Origin: Sphingopyxis sp. PAMC25046
GTDB taxonomy: Bacteria > Pseudomonadota > Alphaproteobacteria > Sphingomonadales > Sphingomonadaceae
DNA: 64,000 bases
Reading direction: 5' to 3'
Assembly (NCBI RefSeq): GCF_004795895.1
Contig: NZ_CP039250.1
Span: forward strand, 2,790,001-2,854,000
Under the pieces are notes generated by a model. That model ran no database searches and had not been told where the DNA came from. It was given only the letters and a program-made list of their open reading frames with translations. Shown piece after piece: positions 36,081 through 44,229 of this stretch (positions are counted from its first letter, which is position 1; each line of letters starts with the position of its first letter). Made by a program: the position numbers and the translations under genes.

Positions 36081-36698
36081 ATGAAATTCTATAATAGTGT
36101 CGGCCCCAACCCACGCGTCGTGAAGCTGTTCATGGCCGAAAAGGGTATCGAGATCCCCGAGGTCACAATCGACCTGCGCGGCGGCGAGAACCGGCGCGCA
36201 CCCTATAATGTCGATGTGAACCCCGCCGGGCAGACGCCCGCGCTCGAACTCGACGACGGCAGCTTCCTTTGCGAGATCACCGCGATCTGCGAATATCTCG
36301 ACGAGAAATATCCCGATCCGACGCTGATCGGCTCGACGCCCGAGGAACGCGCGAACACGCGCATGTGGACGCGCCGCGTCGATCTCAAGATTTGCGAGCC
36401 GCTGACCAACGGCTTCCGCTTTGCCGAAGGGCTGCCGCTGTTCGAGGCACGGCTGCGCTGCCTTCCCGAAGCGGCCGACGGATTGAAGGCGATCGCGCAG
36501 GACGGGGTCGCATGGCTCGACGCACAGATCGCCGGGCGCGAATTCATCGCGGGCGACGCTCTCAGCCTCGCCGACATCATGCTGTTCGCGTTCCTCGATT
36601 TCGGCGCGTCGGTCGGCCAGCCGATCGCCCCTGCCCACACGAATATTCTCGGCTGGTACGAGCGGATGAAAAGCCGCCCCAGCGCCACTGCAAACTAA
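36081..36698 (+). CDS. Glutathione S-transferase
   Basis: 205 residues. The N-terminal thioredoxin fold begins MKFYNSVGPNPRVVKLFMAE, with VNPAGQTPALELDDG (cis-Pro) and LCEITAICEYLDEKYP (Glu and Thr for glutathione). The helical domain has GDALSLADIMLFAF. It belongs to a different GST subgroup from the two YfcG-like copies. Followed 11 nt later by a VOC-family gene, and the pair ends at a strong terminator. A GST/glyoxalase-type pair suggests a glutathione-linked step. Confidence 0.92.
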   Translation: MKFYNSVGPNPRVVKLFMAEKGIEIPEVTIDLRGGENRRAPYNVDVNPAGQTPALELDDGSFLCEITAICEYLDEKYPDPTLIGSTPEERANTRMWTRRVDLKICEPLTNGFRFAEGLPLFEARLRCLPEAADGLKAIAQDGVAWLDAQIAGREFIAGDALSLADIMLFAFLDFGASVGQPIAPAHTNILGWYERMKSRPSATAN

Positions 36699-36709
36699 GG
36701 AGACGGATC

Positions 36710-37303
36710 ATGGCTGCAACCAATAGCGAATTCGAATTCTGCGGGGTCAACCACCTCGCGCTCGTGTGCAAGGATATGGCGAAGACGGTCGAATTCTACC
36801 GCGACAAGCTCGGCATGCCGCTCACCAAGACGATCGACCTGCCCGGCGGGCGCGGCCAGCATTTCTTCTTCGACATCGGCAACGGCGACAGCCTCGCCTT
36901 CTTCTGGTTCCCCAACGCGCCCGAAGCGGTTCCGGGCATCTCCGCCCCCGCCGCGCTGCCGACGCGGGGCAGCTTTGTGTCGGCGCACGGATCGATGAAC
37001 CATATCGCGATCAACATCCGCGCCGACAAATTCGACGATTATTACAACCGCCTGATCGAAAAGGGCATCGAGGTGACGCCGGTGCTCAACCACGACGACA
37101 GCCCGACCCAGTCGTCCGCCGAACTACACCCCGGCGTCTTCGTGCGGTCGGTCTATTTCTTCGATCCCGACGGCGTGTGCCTGGAATTCGCGGCGTGGAC
37201 CAAGGAGTTCGACGAGAGCGACGTCGCGCACGACCCGGTGCAGGCCGACGGCACGAAGCGCGACGGCTTCATCACCGGCCGCACGCCGGTGCCCGCCGAA
37301 TAG
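36710..37303 (+). CDS. VOC superfamily protein (glyoxalase/dioxygenase fold)
   Basis: 197 residues with paired beta-alpha-beta3 modules. Metal-ligand positions include the His of CGVNHLALVCKDM, the second-module His of GSMNHIAINI and the Glu of DPDGVCLEFAAW. MAKTVEFYRDKLGMPLTKTI is the classical first-module helix. The ATG at 36710 follows AAGGAGACGG. The family includes glyoxalase I, epimerases and extradiol dioxygenases; single-chain size and a neighbouring GST favour a glyoxalase-like or isomerase role. Confidence 0.88.
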   Translation: MAATNSEFEFCGVNHLALVCKDMAKTVEFYRDKLGMPLTKTIDLPGGRGQHFFFDIGNGDSLAFFWFPNAPEAVPGISAPAALPTRGSFVSAHGSMNHIAINIRADKFDDYYNRLIEKGIEVTPVLNHDDSPTQSSAELHPGVFVRSVYFFDPDGVCLEFAAWTKEFDESDVAHDPVQADGTKRDGFITGRTPVPAE

Positions 37304-37337
37304 AATTCCCGAAGACACCACTGGGAACTCCTCCTGG

Positions 37338-37365
37338 ACCCGGCCTTTTGGCCGGGTTCTTTTTT
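37338..37365 (+). terminator. Rho-independent terminator of the GST-VOC genes
   Basis: A perfect 8-bp ACCCGGCC/GGCCGGGT stem with a TTTT loop, followed at once by TCTTTTTT. It starts 35 nt after the VOC stop. The clearest intrinsic terminator in the window. Confidence 0.92.
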
Positions 37366-37414
37366 GCGGAATGAGGAATGGCAGCTTGCGGCCGGTTGCT
37401 GCCGTCTCATTATT

Positions 37415-37506
37415 CGTCACCCCCGACTTGATCCGGGGTCCAGCTTGATGCCGAAGACTGGTCGACGCCCCAAAAAGCGGGATCCCGGGTCAAGCCCGGG
37501 ATGACG
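37415..37506. repeat. REP-like inverted repeat pair
   Basis: CGTCACCCCCGACTTGATCC at the left and GGGTCAAGCCCGGGATGACG at the right are imperfect inverted copies around a 40-nt or so spacer. The same design recurs at 63669-63757 and its half-unit resembles the 11479 family. It lies between convergent genes (VOC and acyl-CoA ligase). Confidence 0.7.
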
Positions 37507-37555
37507 GAAGTGGAGGAGAGCAACGACAGCTCTCCACCCCATTGCGCGCCTTCCC

Positions 37556-39121
37556 CTACCCCACCGCGCGATCGCGCCCTTCCCAATAGGGCGCGCGCAG
37601 TTCGCGGCGCAGCACTTTGCCCGACGGGTTGCGCGGCAACGCATCGATGAGTTCGATGCTCTTGGGCACCTTGTACGCCGCGATCCGTGTCCGCGCCCAA
37701 GCGATGACGTCGGCGGGGTCGAGCGTCGCGCCCGCGGCAGGCACGATCAGCGCCTTCACCCCCTCCCCCCATTTGTCGTCGGGTACGCCGATCACCGCGA
37801 CGTCGGCGACGCCGGGGCAGCCCATGATCGCGCTCTCCACCTCGGCGGGATAGACATTTTCGCCGCCCGACACGATCATGTCCTTGATGCGGTCGTGGAC
37901 ATAATAGAAGCCGTCGGCATCGCGATATCCGACGTCGCCAGTGTGCAGCCAGCCGCCGGCCAGCGTCTCTTCGGTCGCCGCAGCGCGGTTCCAATATTCC
38001 TTCATTACAATGCCGCCGCGGATCGCAATTTCGCCGATCTCGTCCACACCAAGCTCGTTCCCCTCGCCATCGAGGATCGCCATCGCGGCGCCCGGCCACG
38101 GCTGGCCGCACGAAGTGAGCTTGCCCGGCAGATCGTGCGCGGCGGGCGAGAGATAGGAGCCACCGCCGGCCGACTCGGTCATCCCGTAAAATTGCACGAA
38201 ATCGCAGCCGAAGGTCGCGCGCGCTCGGCGCAGCACATCCTCTGCTATCGGCGAGGCGCCATAAGCGATCGACTTGAGCTTTGAATAAACGCCGTCATTC
38301 GCCGCGGGCTGGAGCAGCATCATCTGGATCATCGCGGGGGCGAGGAAGGCGTGCGCAACATCCTCCTCGCGCATCATGCGCACCGCGTCGGCCGCGGTGA
38401 AATCCTTGACGAGCACGAGCCGCCCACCCTGCGCGAGTCCCGAGAAGCTGACGTTCGTCCCCGCAACGTGGAACAGGGGCATGACGATCATCACCGTCTC
38501 GTCCTCGCCATAAGCGAAACCATCGACCTTGGTCGCGGCCTCCAGGAAAGTGCGATAATTGGCGTTGGTGAGAACGACACCCTTTGGTAGGCCGGTCGTG
38601 CCGCTCGTGTAGAGCTGGAGCACATCGTCCGAAAGCTGCGGCGGATCGGCGAGCGGCGCATCGGACGCCGTGCCCAGCCAGACGTCGAATGGCTCGAACG
38701 CCGGATGCTCACCATAGAGCGCGATCAGCCGCGGCGGCGCGGCCAGATCGGCGACCGCGGCGAGCGCGCAGTCAAAGAAATCCTCGCCGACAAACAGCAG
38801 CTTCGGCCCGGCATCGCCAAGGATGAAGCCAATCTCGGCGGGGGCGAGCCGGCAGTTGATCGGCGCGAAGCAGGCGCGTGCGCGCGCGGCGCCGAAGAAG
38901 AGCGGATACCAGCTGTCGTGGTTCTTGGTGAGCGCCGACACGCGGTCGCCGGGCGCAATGCCCGAAGCGGCCAGCGCGTGCGCGACGCGGTTCGACCGCG
39001 CATCGAGTTCGGCAAAACTCGTCTCGCGCTCTCCGAATTTCACCGCGGTCGCGCGCCCCCGCATTTTCGCCTGTGCCGCCGGAATGTCCGCCAGCGTCCG
39101 GATGGCCTCCAGATCGATCAT
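37556..39121 (-). CDS. Acyl-CoA synthetase (AMP-forming)
   Basis: 521 residues of the ANL superfamily: P-loop YTSGTTGLPKGVVLT, the YGMTESAGG motif, GWLHTGDVGYRDADGF with the adenylate-binding Asp, the DRIKDMIVSGGENVYPAEVE hinge and the catalytic lysine in NPSGKVLRRELR. It activates a carboxylic acid to its CoA thioester using ATP. The ATG ending at 39121 (MIDLEAIRTL) is used; the frame extends to 39172 across the operator. Divergent from the MetE-like gene over site C. Confidence 0.93.
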   Translation of the reverse strand: MIDLEAIRTLADIPAAQAKMRGRATAVKFGERETSFAELDARSNRVAHALAASGIAPGDRVSALTKNHDSWYPLFFGAARARACFAPINCRLAPAEIGFILGDAGPKLLFVGEDFFDCALAAVADLAAPPRLIALYGEHPAFEPFDVWLGTASDAPLADPPQLSDDVLQLYTSGTTGLPKGVVLTNANYRTFLEAATKVDGFAYGEDETVMIVMPLFHVAGTNVSFSGLAQGGRLVLVKDFTAADAVRMMREEDVAHAFLAPAMIQMMLLQPAANDGVYSKLKSIAYGASPIAEDVLRRARATFGCDFVQFYGMTESAGGGSYLSPAAHDLPGKLTSCGQPWPGAAMAILDGEGNELGVDEIGEIAIRGGIVMKEYWNRAAATEETLAGGWLHTGDVGYRDADGFYYVHDRIKDMIVSGGENVYPAEVESAIMGCPGVADVAVIGVPDDKWGEGVKALIVPAAGATLDPADVIAWARTRIAAYKVPKSIELIDALPRNPSGKVLRRELRAPYWEGRDRAVG

Positions 39122-39156
39122 TTTGCTCTCCCAACCGTCGTTTCGACTTGAATTAG

Positions 39157-39168
39157 ATAGAATACTAA
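39157..39168. promoter_or_regulatory. Island operator (site C), ATAGAATACTAA
   Basis: 10 of 12 bases match TTAGTATACTAA. Lies between the divergent acyl-CoA synthetase and MetE-like genes. A TTAGAT at 39153 just upstream may extend the protected region. Confidence 0.55.
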
Positions 39169-39207
39169 GCAAATGTTTGGCCAGCCCAAAAATCGAGAGG
39201 ATTGGCC

Positions 39208-40260
39208 TTGTTCGACCACCCCATATTGCCGACGACGATCGTCGGAAGCTACCCCCAGCCTGACTGGCTGATCGACCGCGAGCGGCTGAACGCCAGCCTG
39301 CCCCCGCGCGTGCGCGCCGAGACGCTGTGGCGCATTCCCGAACCCTGGCTCGCGGACGCGCAGGAAGCGGCGACGCTGATGGCGATCCGCGACCAGGAAG
39401 AGGTCGGCATCGACATCGTCGGCGACGGCGAGATGCGCCGCGAAAGCTATTCGAACCGGCTCGCGACCGCGCTCTCGGGAATCGACCGCGAGAAGCACGG
39501 CACCGCGATCGACCGCACGGGCAACGCCAACCCGGTGCCGCTCGTCTCGGGCCCGATCCGCCGCGTCGCGCCGATCGAGGCGCAGGATGCGGCGTTCCTG
39601 CGCCGTCATTCGACCAAGCCGGTGAAGCTCACCCTCCCCGGCCCGTTCACGATGACGCAGCAAGCCGAGAACGGATATTATCCCGACGCGCGCGCGCTGG
39701 CGATGGACTATGCCGATGCGGTCAATGCCGAGGTCAAGGATCTGTTCGCGGCGGGCGTCGACGTCGTCCAGCTCGACGAACCCTATCTGCAGGCACGCGC
39801 TGCCGAGGCGAACAGCTATGCGATCGAGGCGATCAACCGCGCGCTCGACGGCGTCGGCGGCACCACCGCGCTCCATATCTGCTTCGGCTACGCAATGGTG
39901 CATCACGGCGCGGGCGCGACGGGACCGAAGCCCAAGGCTTATGACTTCCTTGCCGAACTCGAAGCGTCGGCGATCGACGTGATTTCGATCGAGGCCGCGC
40001 AGCCCGGACTCGACCCCGCGATCCTCGCCGAACTGCCGACCAAGACGATCATGTACGGCGTGCTCGACCTGTCGATCCCCGAGGTGGAGACGCCCGAAGT
40101 CGTCGCCGGACGCATTCGCGAGGCGTTGCGTTATGTCGACGCCGAGCGCCTCTGGATCGCGCCCGATTGCGGGATGAAATATCACAGCCGCGAGCATAGC
40201 CAGGCAAAGCTGAAGGCGATGGTTGACGGGGCGGAGCTGGTGCGGGCGGAGCTAAGATAA
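39208..40260 (+). CDS. MetE C-terminal-domain-like zinc methyl/alkyltransferase
   Basis: 350 residues, equal to the catalytic half only of cobalamin-independent methionine synthase. Zinc ligands are visible in order: H-x-C in ALHICFGY, Glu in SIEAAQPG and Cys in APDCGMKYHSR. VVQLDEPYLQ and GDGEMRRESY are also conserved. The full-length MetE N-terminal folate domain is missing, so homocysteine methylation from folate is not assured; relatives transfer alkyl groups to other thiols (for example epoxyalkane:coenzyme M transferase). The start is a TTG at 39208, 7 nt after GAGAGG (a TTG at 39202 is too close). Divergent from the CoA ligase under site C. Confidence 0.85.
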   Translation: MFDHPILPTTIVGSYPQPDWLIDRERLNASLPPRVRAETLWRIPEPWLADAQEAATLMAIRDQEEVGIDIVGDGEMRRESYSNRLATALSGIDREKHGTAIDRTGNANPVPLVSGPIRRVAPIEAQDAAFLRRHSTKPVKLTLPGPFTMTQQAENGYYPDARALAMDYADAVNAEVKDLFAAGVDVVQLDEPYLQARAAEANSYAIEAINRALDGVGGTTALHICFGYAMVHHGAGATGPKPKAYDFLAELEASAIDVISIEAAQPGLDPAILAELPTKTIMYGVLDLSIPEVETPEVVAGRIREALRYVDAERLWIAPDCGMKYHSREHSQAKLKAMVDGAELVRAELR

Positions 40261-40268
40261 ACTCACCT

Positions 40269-40340
40269 CGTTATTCCCGCGAAAGCGAGAACCCAGCGAG
40301 CAAGCGTCGCCACTGGGTTCTCGCTTTCGCGGGAATAACG
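40269..40340. repeat. Long perfect palindrome, sister of 30913
   Basis: 28-bp perfectly complementary arms (40269-40296 and 40313-40340) with a 16-nt loop. Relative to the copy at 30913 both arms changed together (C to T with G to A, and G to A with C to T), so pairing is preserved. It lies between convergent genes. Confidence 0.8.
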
Positions 40341-40345
40341 AAGGT

Positions 40346-41038
40346 TTATTGGTCGATGAAGGCCGTCAACAGCGGCACCACCACCTCGGGCACCTCGACC
40401 GTCGGCAGATGCCCTGCCCCCGCGATCACCTCAAGCCGCGCGCCGGGGATCGCCTCCGCGATCTCGTCATGGTGCGCCCGGCTGGTGATTCCGTCCTTTT
40501 CGCCCCAGATCAGCAACGTCGGCACCGCGATCTCATGCAAACGCGGGCGGCTGTCGATGCGCGCCATGATCGCGCGCTGCTGCGCGAGGAAGGTATCGGC
40601 GCCGGTATCGGCCGCCATCTGCCGCGCGATGCCGAGCAGGCGCTCGTCGCCGCGCTTCTCTTCGGGAAACAGGATCGGAATGCGTTCCTCGACGACCTGA
40701 TCGAAATTGCCGCTCTCGACGAGGTCGATATAGCCCTGCCGCCGCGCGGTCTGCGCGGGGCCGTCGGCGGAGGCGAGCGTCGAAATCAGGACGAGCTTCG
40801 CGACACGCTCGGGCGCACGGCGCATGACCTCGAATGCGATAAAGCCGCCCATCGCATGGCCGACCAGCACGAATTTCGGCGGCGCATTGTCGAGGAGGCG
40901 CTGCGCAAAACCCTCGATCCTATCGTCGCTGCGGTTGTCGGCGACGATCACCTGCCGGTCGCCCCACGCATCGAGCAAAGGCTGCCAGACGGCATTGGTC
41001 AAAAGCTGGCCGGTGATGAGGACGATGGGAAGCGACAT
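40346..41038 (-). CDS. Alpha/beta hydrolase-fold protein with Ala in the nucleophile elbow
   Basis: 230 residues with a canonical alpha/beta-hydrolase layout: LVGHAMGGFIAFEVMRRAPERV after strand 5, LLIWGEKDGITSRAHHDEI (acid region) and GAGHLPTVEVPE (catalytic-His region). The elbow reads G-H-A-M-G, with GCG (Ala) where Ser is expected, so normal ester hydrolysis is unlikely. It starts right after the D-2-hydroxyacid dehydrogenase stop (TGAATG) and is the last gene of the site D operon. It may be a non-hydrolytic member of the fold or have a shifted catalytic residue. Confidence 0.85.
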   Translation of the reverse strand: MSLPIVLITGQLLTNAVWQPLLDAWGDRQVIVADNRSDDRIEGFAQRLLDNAPPKFVLVGHAMGGFIAFEVMRRAPERVAKLVLISTLASADGPAQTARRQGYIDLVESGNFDQVVEERIPILFPEEKRGDERLLGIARQMAADTGADTFLAQQRAIMARIDSRPRLHEIAVPTLLIWGEKDGITSRAHHDEIAEAIPGARLEVIAGAGHLPTVEVPEVVVPLLTAFIDQ

Positions 41039-41959
41039 TCAGACCACCTGATGGAGGAAGGGTTCGCCAGCGGCGAGCCGGCGGCAATTTTCGTGCGCGA
41101 CCGTCAGGCTGCGAACGAGCGTTTCGGGGGTGAGCCATGCGATATGCGGCGCGAGCACCGCATTCGGCAGTCCGAGCAGCGGATTGCCGCGCGGTAGCGG
41201 TTCCTCGGCGAAGACGTCGAGCCCGGCGCCGTGCAGATGGCCCGAGGTCAGCGCGTCGACGAGCCGAGCCTCGTCGACCAGCTCGCCGCGCGCGGTATTC
41301 ACCAGCACCGCGCCCTTCTTCATAGCAAAGGGGTCGATGCTGGCGCGCGTGTCGTCGGTCAGCGGGATATGCAGCGATACGACGTCGCTTTCGGCGAGCA
41401 GGCGATCGAGCGGCCAATATTCGTAGGGCACGTCGCGCTCGCTCCGCGCCGTATAGACGACTTTTGCGCCGAGCGCCGAGAGCACCGGCGCCAGCAATTG
41501 TGCCGAATTGCCGAAACCAACCAGGCCGATCGTGCGACCGGCGATTTCGCCGACCTGATCGAGCTCGGACGGATCGGCGGTCCAGCCCTCTCCGCTACGC
41601 GTTCGCGCGTCGAAGAAGCAGGTGCGGCGCAGCACCGCCATCATCAGCGACAGCGCCATTTCGGCGACCGCCTGGCTGTTGGTGCCGGGCATGTTGCACA
41701 CCGCGACGCCAGCCCCATGCGCCGCATCGAGCGCGATCGTGTTCACCCCGACGCCGAGCTTCTGGATCAGCTTCAATTTGGGTGCCGAAGCAATGAACTC
41801 GGGGGTCACCGGGGTCAGCACATGGAGCAGTGCGGTGATGTCGGGGGCTATCTCATCGAGCGGCGCGGCCTCGTCGATATGCGTCACAACGCCGGCGCCA
41901 AAGATCGCATCGACCGCGTCGCGAAAACCGGGGCTGGGACGCGCGTGGAGGACGATCAT
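41039..41959 (-). CDS. D-2-hydroxyacid dehydrogenase family protein
   Basis: 306 residues. Catalytic Arg in NTARGELVDEARLV, Glu in GLDVFAEEPLPRG and His in LAPHIAWLTPET. The Rossmann motif GLVGFGNSAQLLAPVL has Ser-Ala in place of the common I-G, and the following segment binds NAD(P). The family reduces 2-oxo acids or oxidises D-2-hydroxy acids. The ATG ending at 41959 overlaps the enolase-like stop by 4 nt, which suggests it acts on the product of that enzyme. Confidence 0.92.
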   Translation of the reverse strand: MIVLHARPSPGFRDAVDAIFGAGVVTHIDEAAPLDEIAPDITALLHVLTPVTPEFIASAPKLKLIQKLGVGVNTIALDAAHGAGVAVCNMPGTNSQAVAEMALSLMMAVLRRTCFFDARTRSGEGWTADPSELDQVGEIAGRTIGLVGFGNSAQLLAPVLSALGAKVVYTARSERDVPYEYWPLDRLLAESDVVSLHIPLTDDTRASIDPFAMKKGAVLVNTARGELVDEARLVDALTSGHLHGAGLDVFAEEPLPRGNPLLGLPNAVLAPHIAWLTPETLVRSLTVAHENCRRLAAGEPFLHQVV

Positions 41960-43254
41960 GCCGCCACCCGTCCGATCGATCCGGTAAAGGCCGAGAAGCC
42001 GGCGAACACGGCATCGCCGCCCATCGCTTCCTCGATCCGCAGCATCTCGTTCCACTTCGCCATGCGTTCCGACCGCGTGAAGCTGCCGACCTTCAATTGC
42101 CCGGCGTTCCAGCCGGTCGCGAGATGCGCGATCGTGACATCCTCGCTCTCGCCCGAGCGCGCCGAAACGATCGCGCCCCAACCGCGCGCTACCGCCGCGT
42201 CGAGCGCGGCTTTCGCCTCGGTCACGGTGCCGACCTGATTGACCTTGATCAGCGCCGCGTTGCACACCGCCGCCTCGCCCGCGCGCGCGACGCGTTCGGC
42301 ATCGGTGACGAGCACATCGTCGCCGATGATCTGCACCGTATTGCCGATCGCCGCGGTCACCGCCGCCATCGTCGTCCAGTCGTCCTGCCCCGCCGGGTCC
42401 TCGATCGACAGGATCGGATAGCGCTTCGCCCATTCGACGATGCGCGCCGTCATTTCCTCGCCCGACAGGCGCCCTTCGTCGAGCGCGAGATGATAGCCGC
42501 CCGCGTCGCCGAGTTCGTTCGCCGCAATATCGAGCGAGATGAAGACCTCATCACCCGCACGGTGCCCGCTCGCCTCGATCGCCTTAGTCAGCGTATCGAG
42601 CGCATCCTCGTTCGACGCGAAATTCGGCCACCAGCCGCCTTCGTCGGCCACCCCCGACAGAGGCCCTTTCGCTTCCATCAGCTTGCCCGCGGCGCGATAG
42701 ACGTCGTCGGTGATCTCGAGCGCGCGGCGAAAGCTGCCGGCCTTCGGGCACATCACCATGAAATCCTGCACATCGGTGCGCCGCCCGGCGTGCGCGCCAC
42801 CGCCGAAAATCTGGATCTCGGGCAGCGGCACTCGCACCTTGTGCCCGCCCGCGAGATAGCGCCATAGCGGCTCGCGCGCATCGGCGGCTGCGGCATGCAG
42901 CACCGCCATCGACACGGCGACGATGGCGTTCGCACCAAGCCGCGCCTTGTTCGCCGTATTATCGAGCGCACAGAGTGTCGCGTCGACCGCCGCCTGATCG
43001 CGCGCGTCCATCCCGGCGATCGCGCCCGCAATCTCCGACCCGATCCCGGCGACCGCGCGGTTGACCCCGAAGCCGCCGAACGCGTCGCCCCCATCGCGCA
43101 GGTCGATCGCCTCATGCGCGCCGCGCGAGGCGCCCGCGGGGGCGATGGCGCGCCCGATGGCGCCCGATTCGAGCTGCACCTCGGCCTCGACAGTGGGCCG
43201 GCCGCGCGAATCCCAGAGCTGGCGGCCAGTGACGGAGGCGATACGCGAAGTCAT
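41956..43254 (-). CDS. Divergent enolase-family protein
   Basis: 432 residues, colinear with enolase. Metal ligands are conserved (Asp in SLDIAANEL, Glu in SIEDPAG, Asp in IIGDDVLVT), as are the catalytic lysines (ALIKVNQVG; QLKVGSF) and ADEGGWWPN. Several active-site positions differ from housekeeping enolase: the QEFM glutamate is Asp (VQDFMV), SHRSGE is SARSGE (His lost), and the mobile-loop PSGASTG is PAGASRG. It therefore probably uses another phospho- or carboxylate substrate. Overlaps the APH kinase and the D-2-hydroxyacid dehydrogenase by 4 nt on each side. The housekeeping eno gene is presumably elsewhere. Confidence 0.88.
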   Translation of the reverse strand: MTSRIASVTGRQLWDSRGRPTVEAEVQLESGAIGRAIAPAGASRGAHEAIDLRDGGDAFGGFGVNRAVAGIGSEIAGAIAGMDARDQAAVDATLCALDNTANKARLGANAIVAVSMAVLHAAAADAREPLWRYLAGGHKVRVPLPEIQIFGGGAHAGRRTDVQDFMVMCPKAGSFRRALEITDDVYRAAGKLMEAKGPLSGVADEGGWWPNFASNEDALDTLTKAIEASGHRAGDEVFISLDIAANELGDAGGYHLALDEGRLSGEEMTARIVEWAKRYPILSIEDPAGQDDWTTMAAVTAAIGNTVQIIGDDVLVTDAERVARAGEAAVCNAALIKVNQVGTVTEAKAALDAAVARGWGAIVSARSGESEDVTIAHLATGWNAGQLKVGSFTRSERMAKWNEMLRIEEAMGGDAVFAGFSAFTGSIGRVAA

Positions 43255-44228
43255 GGGAGGTTCCTTTTCCAGTTGGCGACCATTTCGCCCAGCGGCGACG
43301 GGCGGGCGATCAGCGCCCGCGCCTGATCGCGCACGATGTTTTTATGTTCGGGGTCGGTCAGATAAGGCGCCGGCGACTTGCCCTCGACCCGGGCGAGAAG
43401 CAGCGCAGCGGTCAATTTGCCCGCGCGCAGCATCAGCCCGTCGGCGTCTTCCCAGTCGATCCCCGTGCGATAGGCGCCGACCAGCGCCGCCGCAGCTTCG
43501 TTCAGCCGCGCATCGCCCGACCACACCGCCTTGAGCAACAGGTGCGTGGTGCAAAAGGCCAGATCGAAAGCCGGATCACCATAGACGGCGCATTCGGCGT
43601 CGAGAAACACCGGACCATCGGCGCTGACGAGGATATTCTTCGGGCTGACGTCGCCATGGGCTAGCGCGATCTTGCGCCCCGAAAGATCGTCGGCAAGCGC
43701 GGTGAGCACGGGCGCGAGTTCGGCGTCGTGTCGCGCGACATGGAGCAGAAAGGGATCGACGCGCAGCGCGCGGAACATCTCGTCGTTGGGAAAGGCGGCG
43801 CGGTCGCGATCATTATGCGCGGTTGCAGCGTGCACAACGGCGATCCCCTGCCCCACCTGCGCCGCAAATGCGAGATCGATACGCCCCGCCATCAGCTCGT
43901 CCTTCCACACCGGGCAACCGGGGAGGAAGCGCATCGCGAAGGCGTGGCCCGGCAATTCGGCGAGCACCTCGGGCGCGATATGCGGATCGACACCGCGCGC
44001 GCGGCGCAGCCAGCGCACCTCGCTCGTCCCGCGTTCGACCGGCGCGAGCCATTCGGCCGCGACGCGGAGCTGCGGCAGTGGGCGTTTGACGACGATCGGC
44101 CCCGACGGCGTTTCGACCTTCCACACATCGCACGACACACCGCCGGTGAGCGGTTCGAGGACGATATCGCCCTCGCCAGCCAAGCCGGCGCCGCGCAACC
44201 CGTCCACGATGTCGGCGTCCACCGTCAC
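43251..44228 (-). CDS. APH-fold phosphotransferase (small-molecule kinase)
   Basis: 325 residues. The N-lobe has LEPLTGGVSCDVWKVETPSG and the ATP-binding Lys in IVVKRPLP. The Brenner-type catalytic motif is LAHGDVSPKNILV, followed by VFLDAECAVYGDPAFDLAF (metal Asp). The family phosphorylates hydroxyls of small molecules. The GTG ending at 44228 starts one base after the upstream hydrolase stop and was preferred over an upstream ATG at 44273 inside that gene. It overlaps the enolase-like gene by 4 nt, so a kinase-then-eliminase sequence is plausible. Confidence 0.88.
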   Translation of the reverse strand: MTVDADIVDGLRGAGLAGEGDIVLEPLTGGVSCDVWKVETPSGPIVVKRPLPQLRVAAEWLAPVERGTSEVRWLRRARGVDPHIAPEVLAELPGHAFAMRFLPGCPVWKDELMAGRIDLAFAAQVGQGIAVVHAATAHNDRDRAAFPNDEMFRALRVDPFLLHVARHDAELAPVLTALADDLSGRKIALAHGDVSPKNILVSADGPVFLDAECAVYGDPAFDLAFCTTHLLLKAVWSGDARLNEAAAALVGAYRTGIDWEDADGLMLRAGKLTAALLLARVEGKSPAPYLTDPEHKNIVRDQARALIARPSPLGEMVANWKRNLP

Positions 44229-44229
44229 G

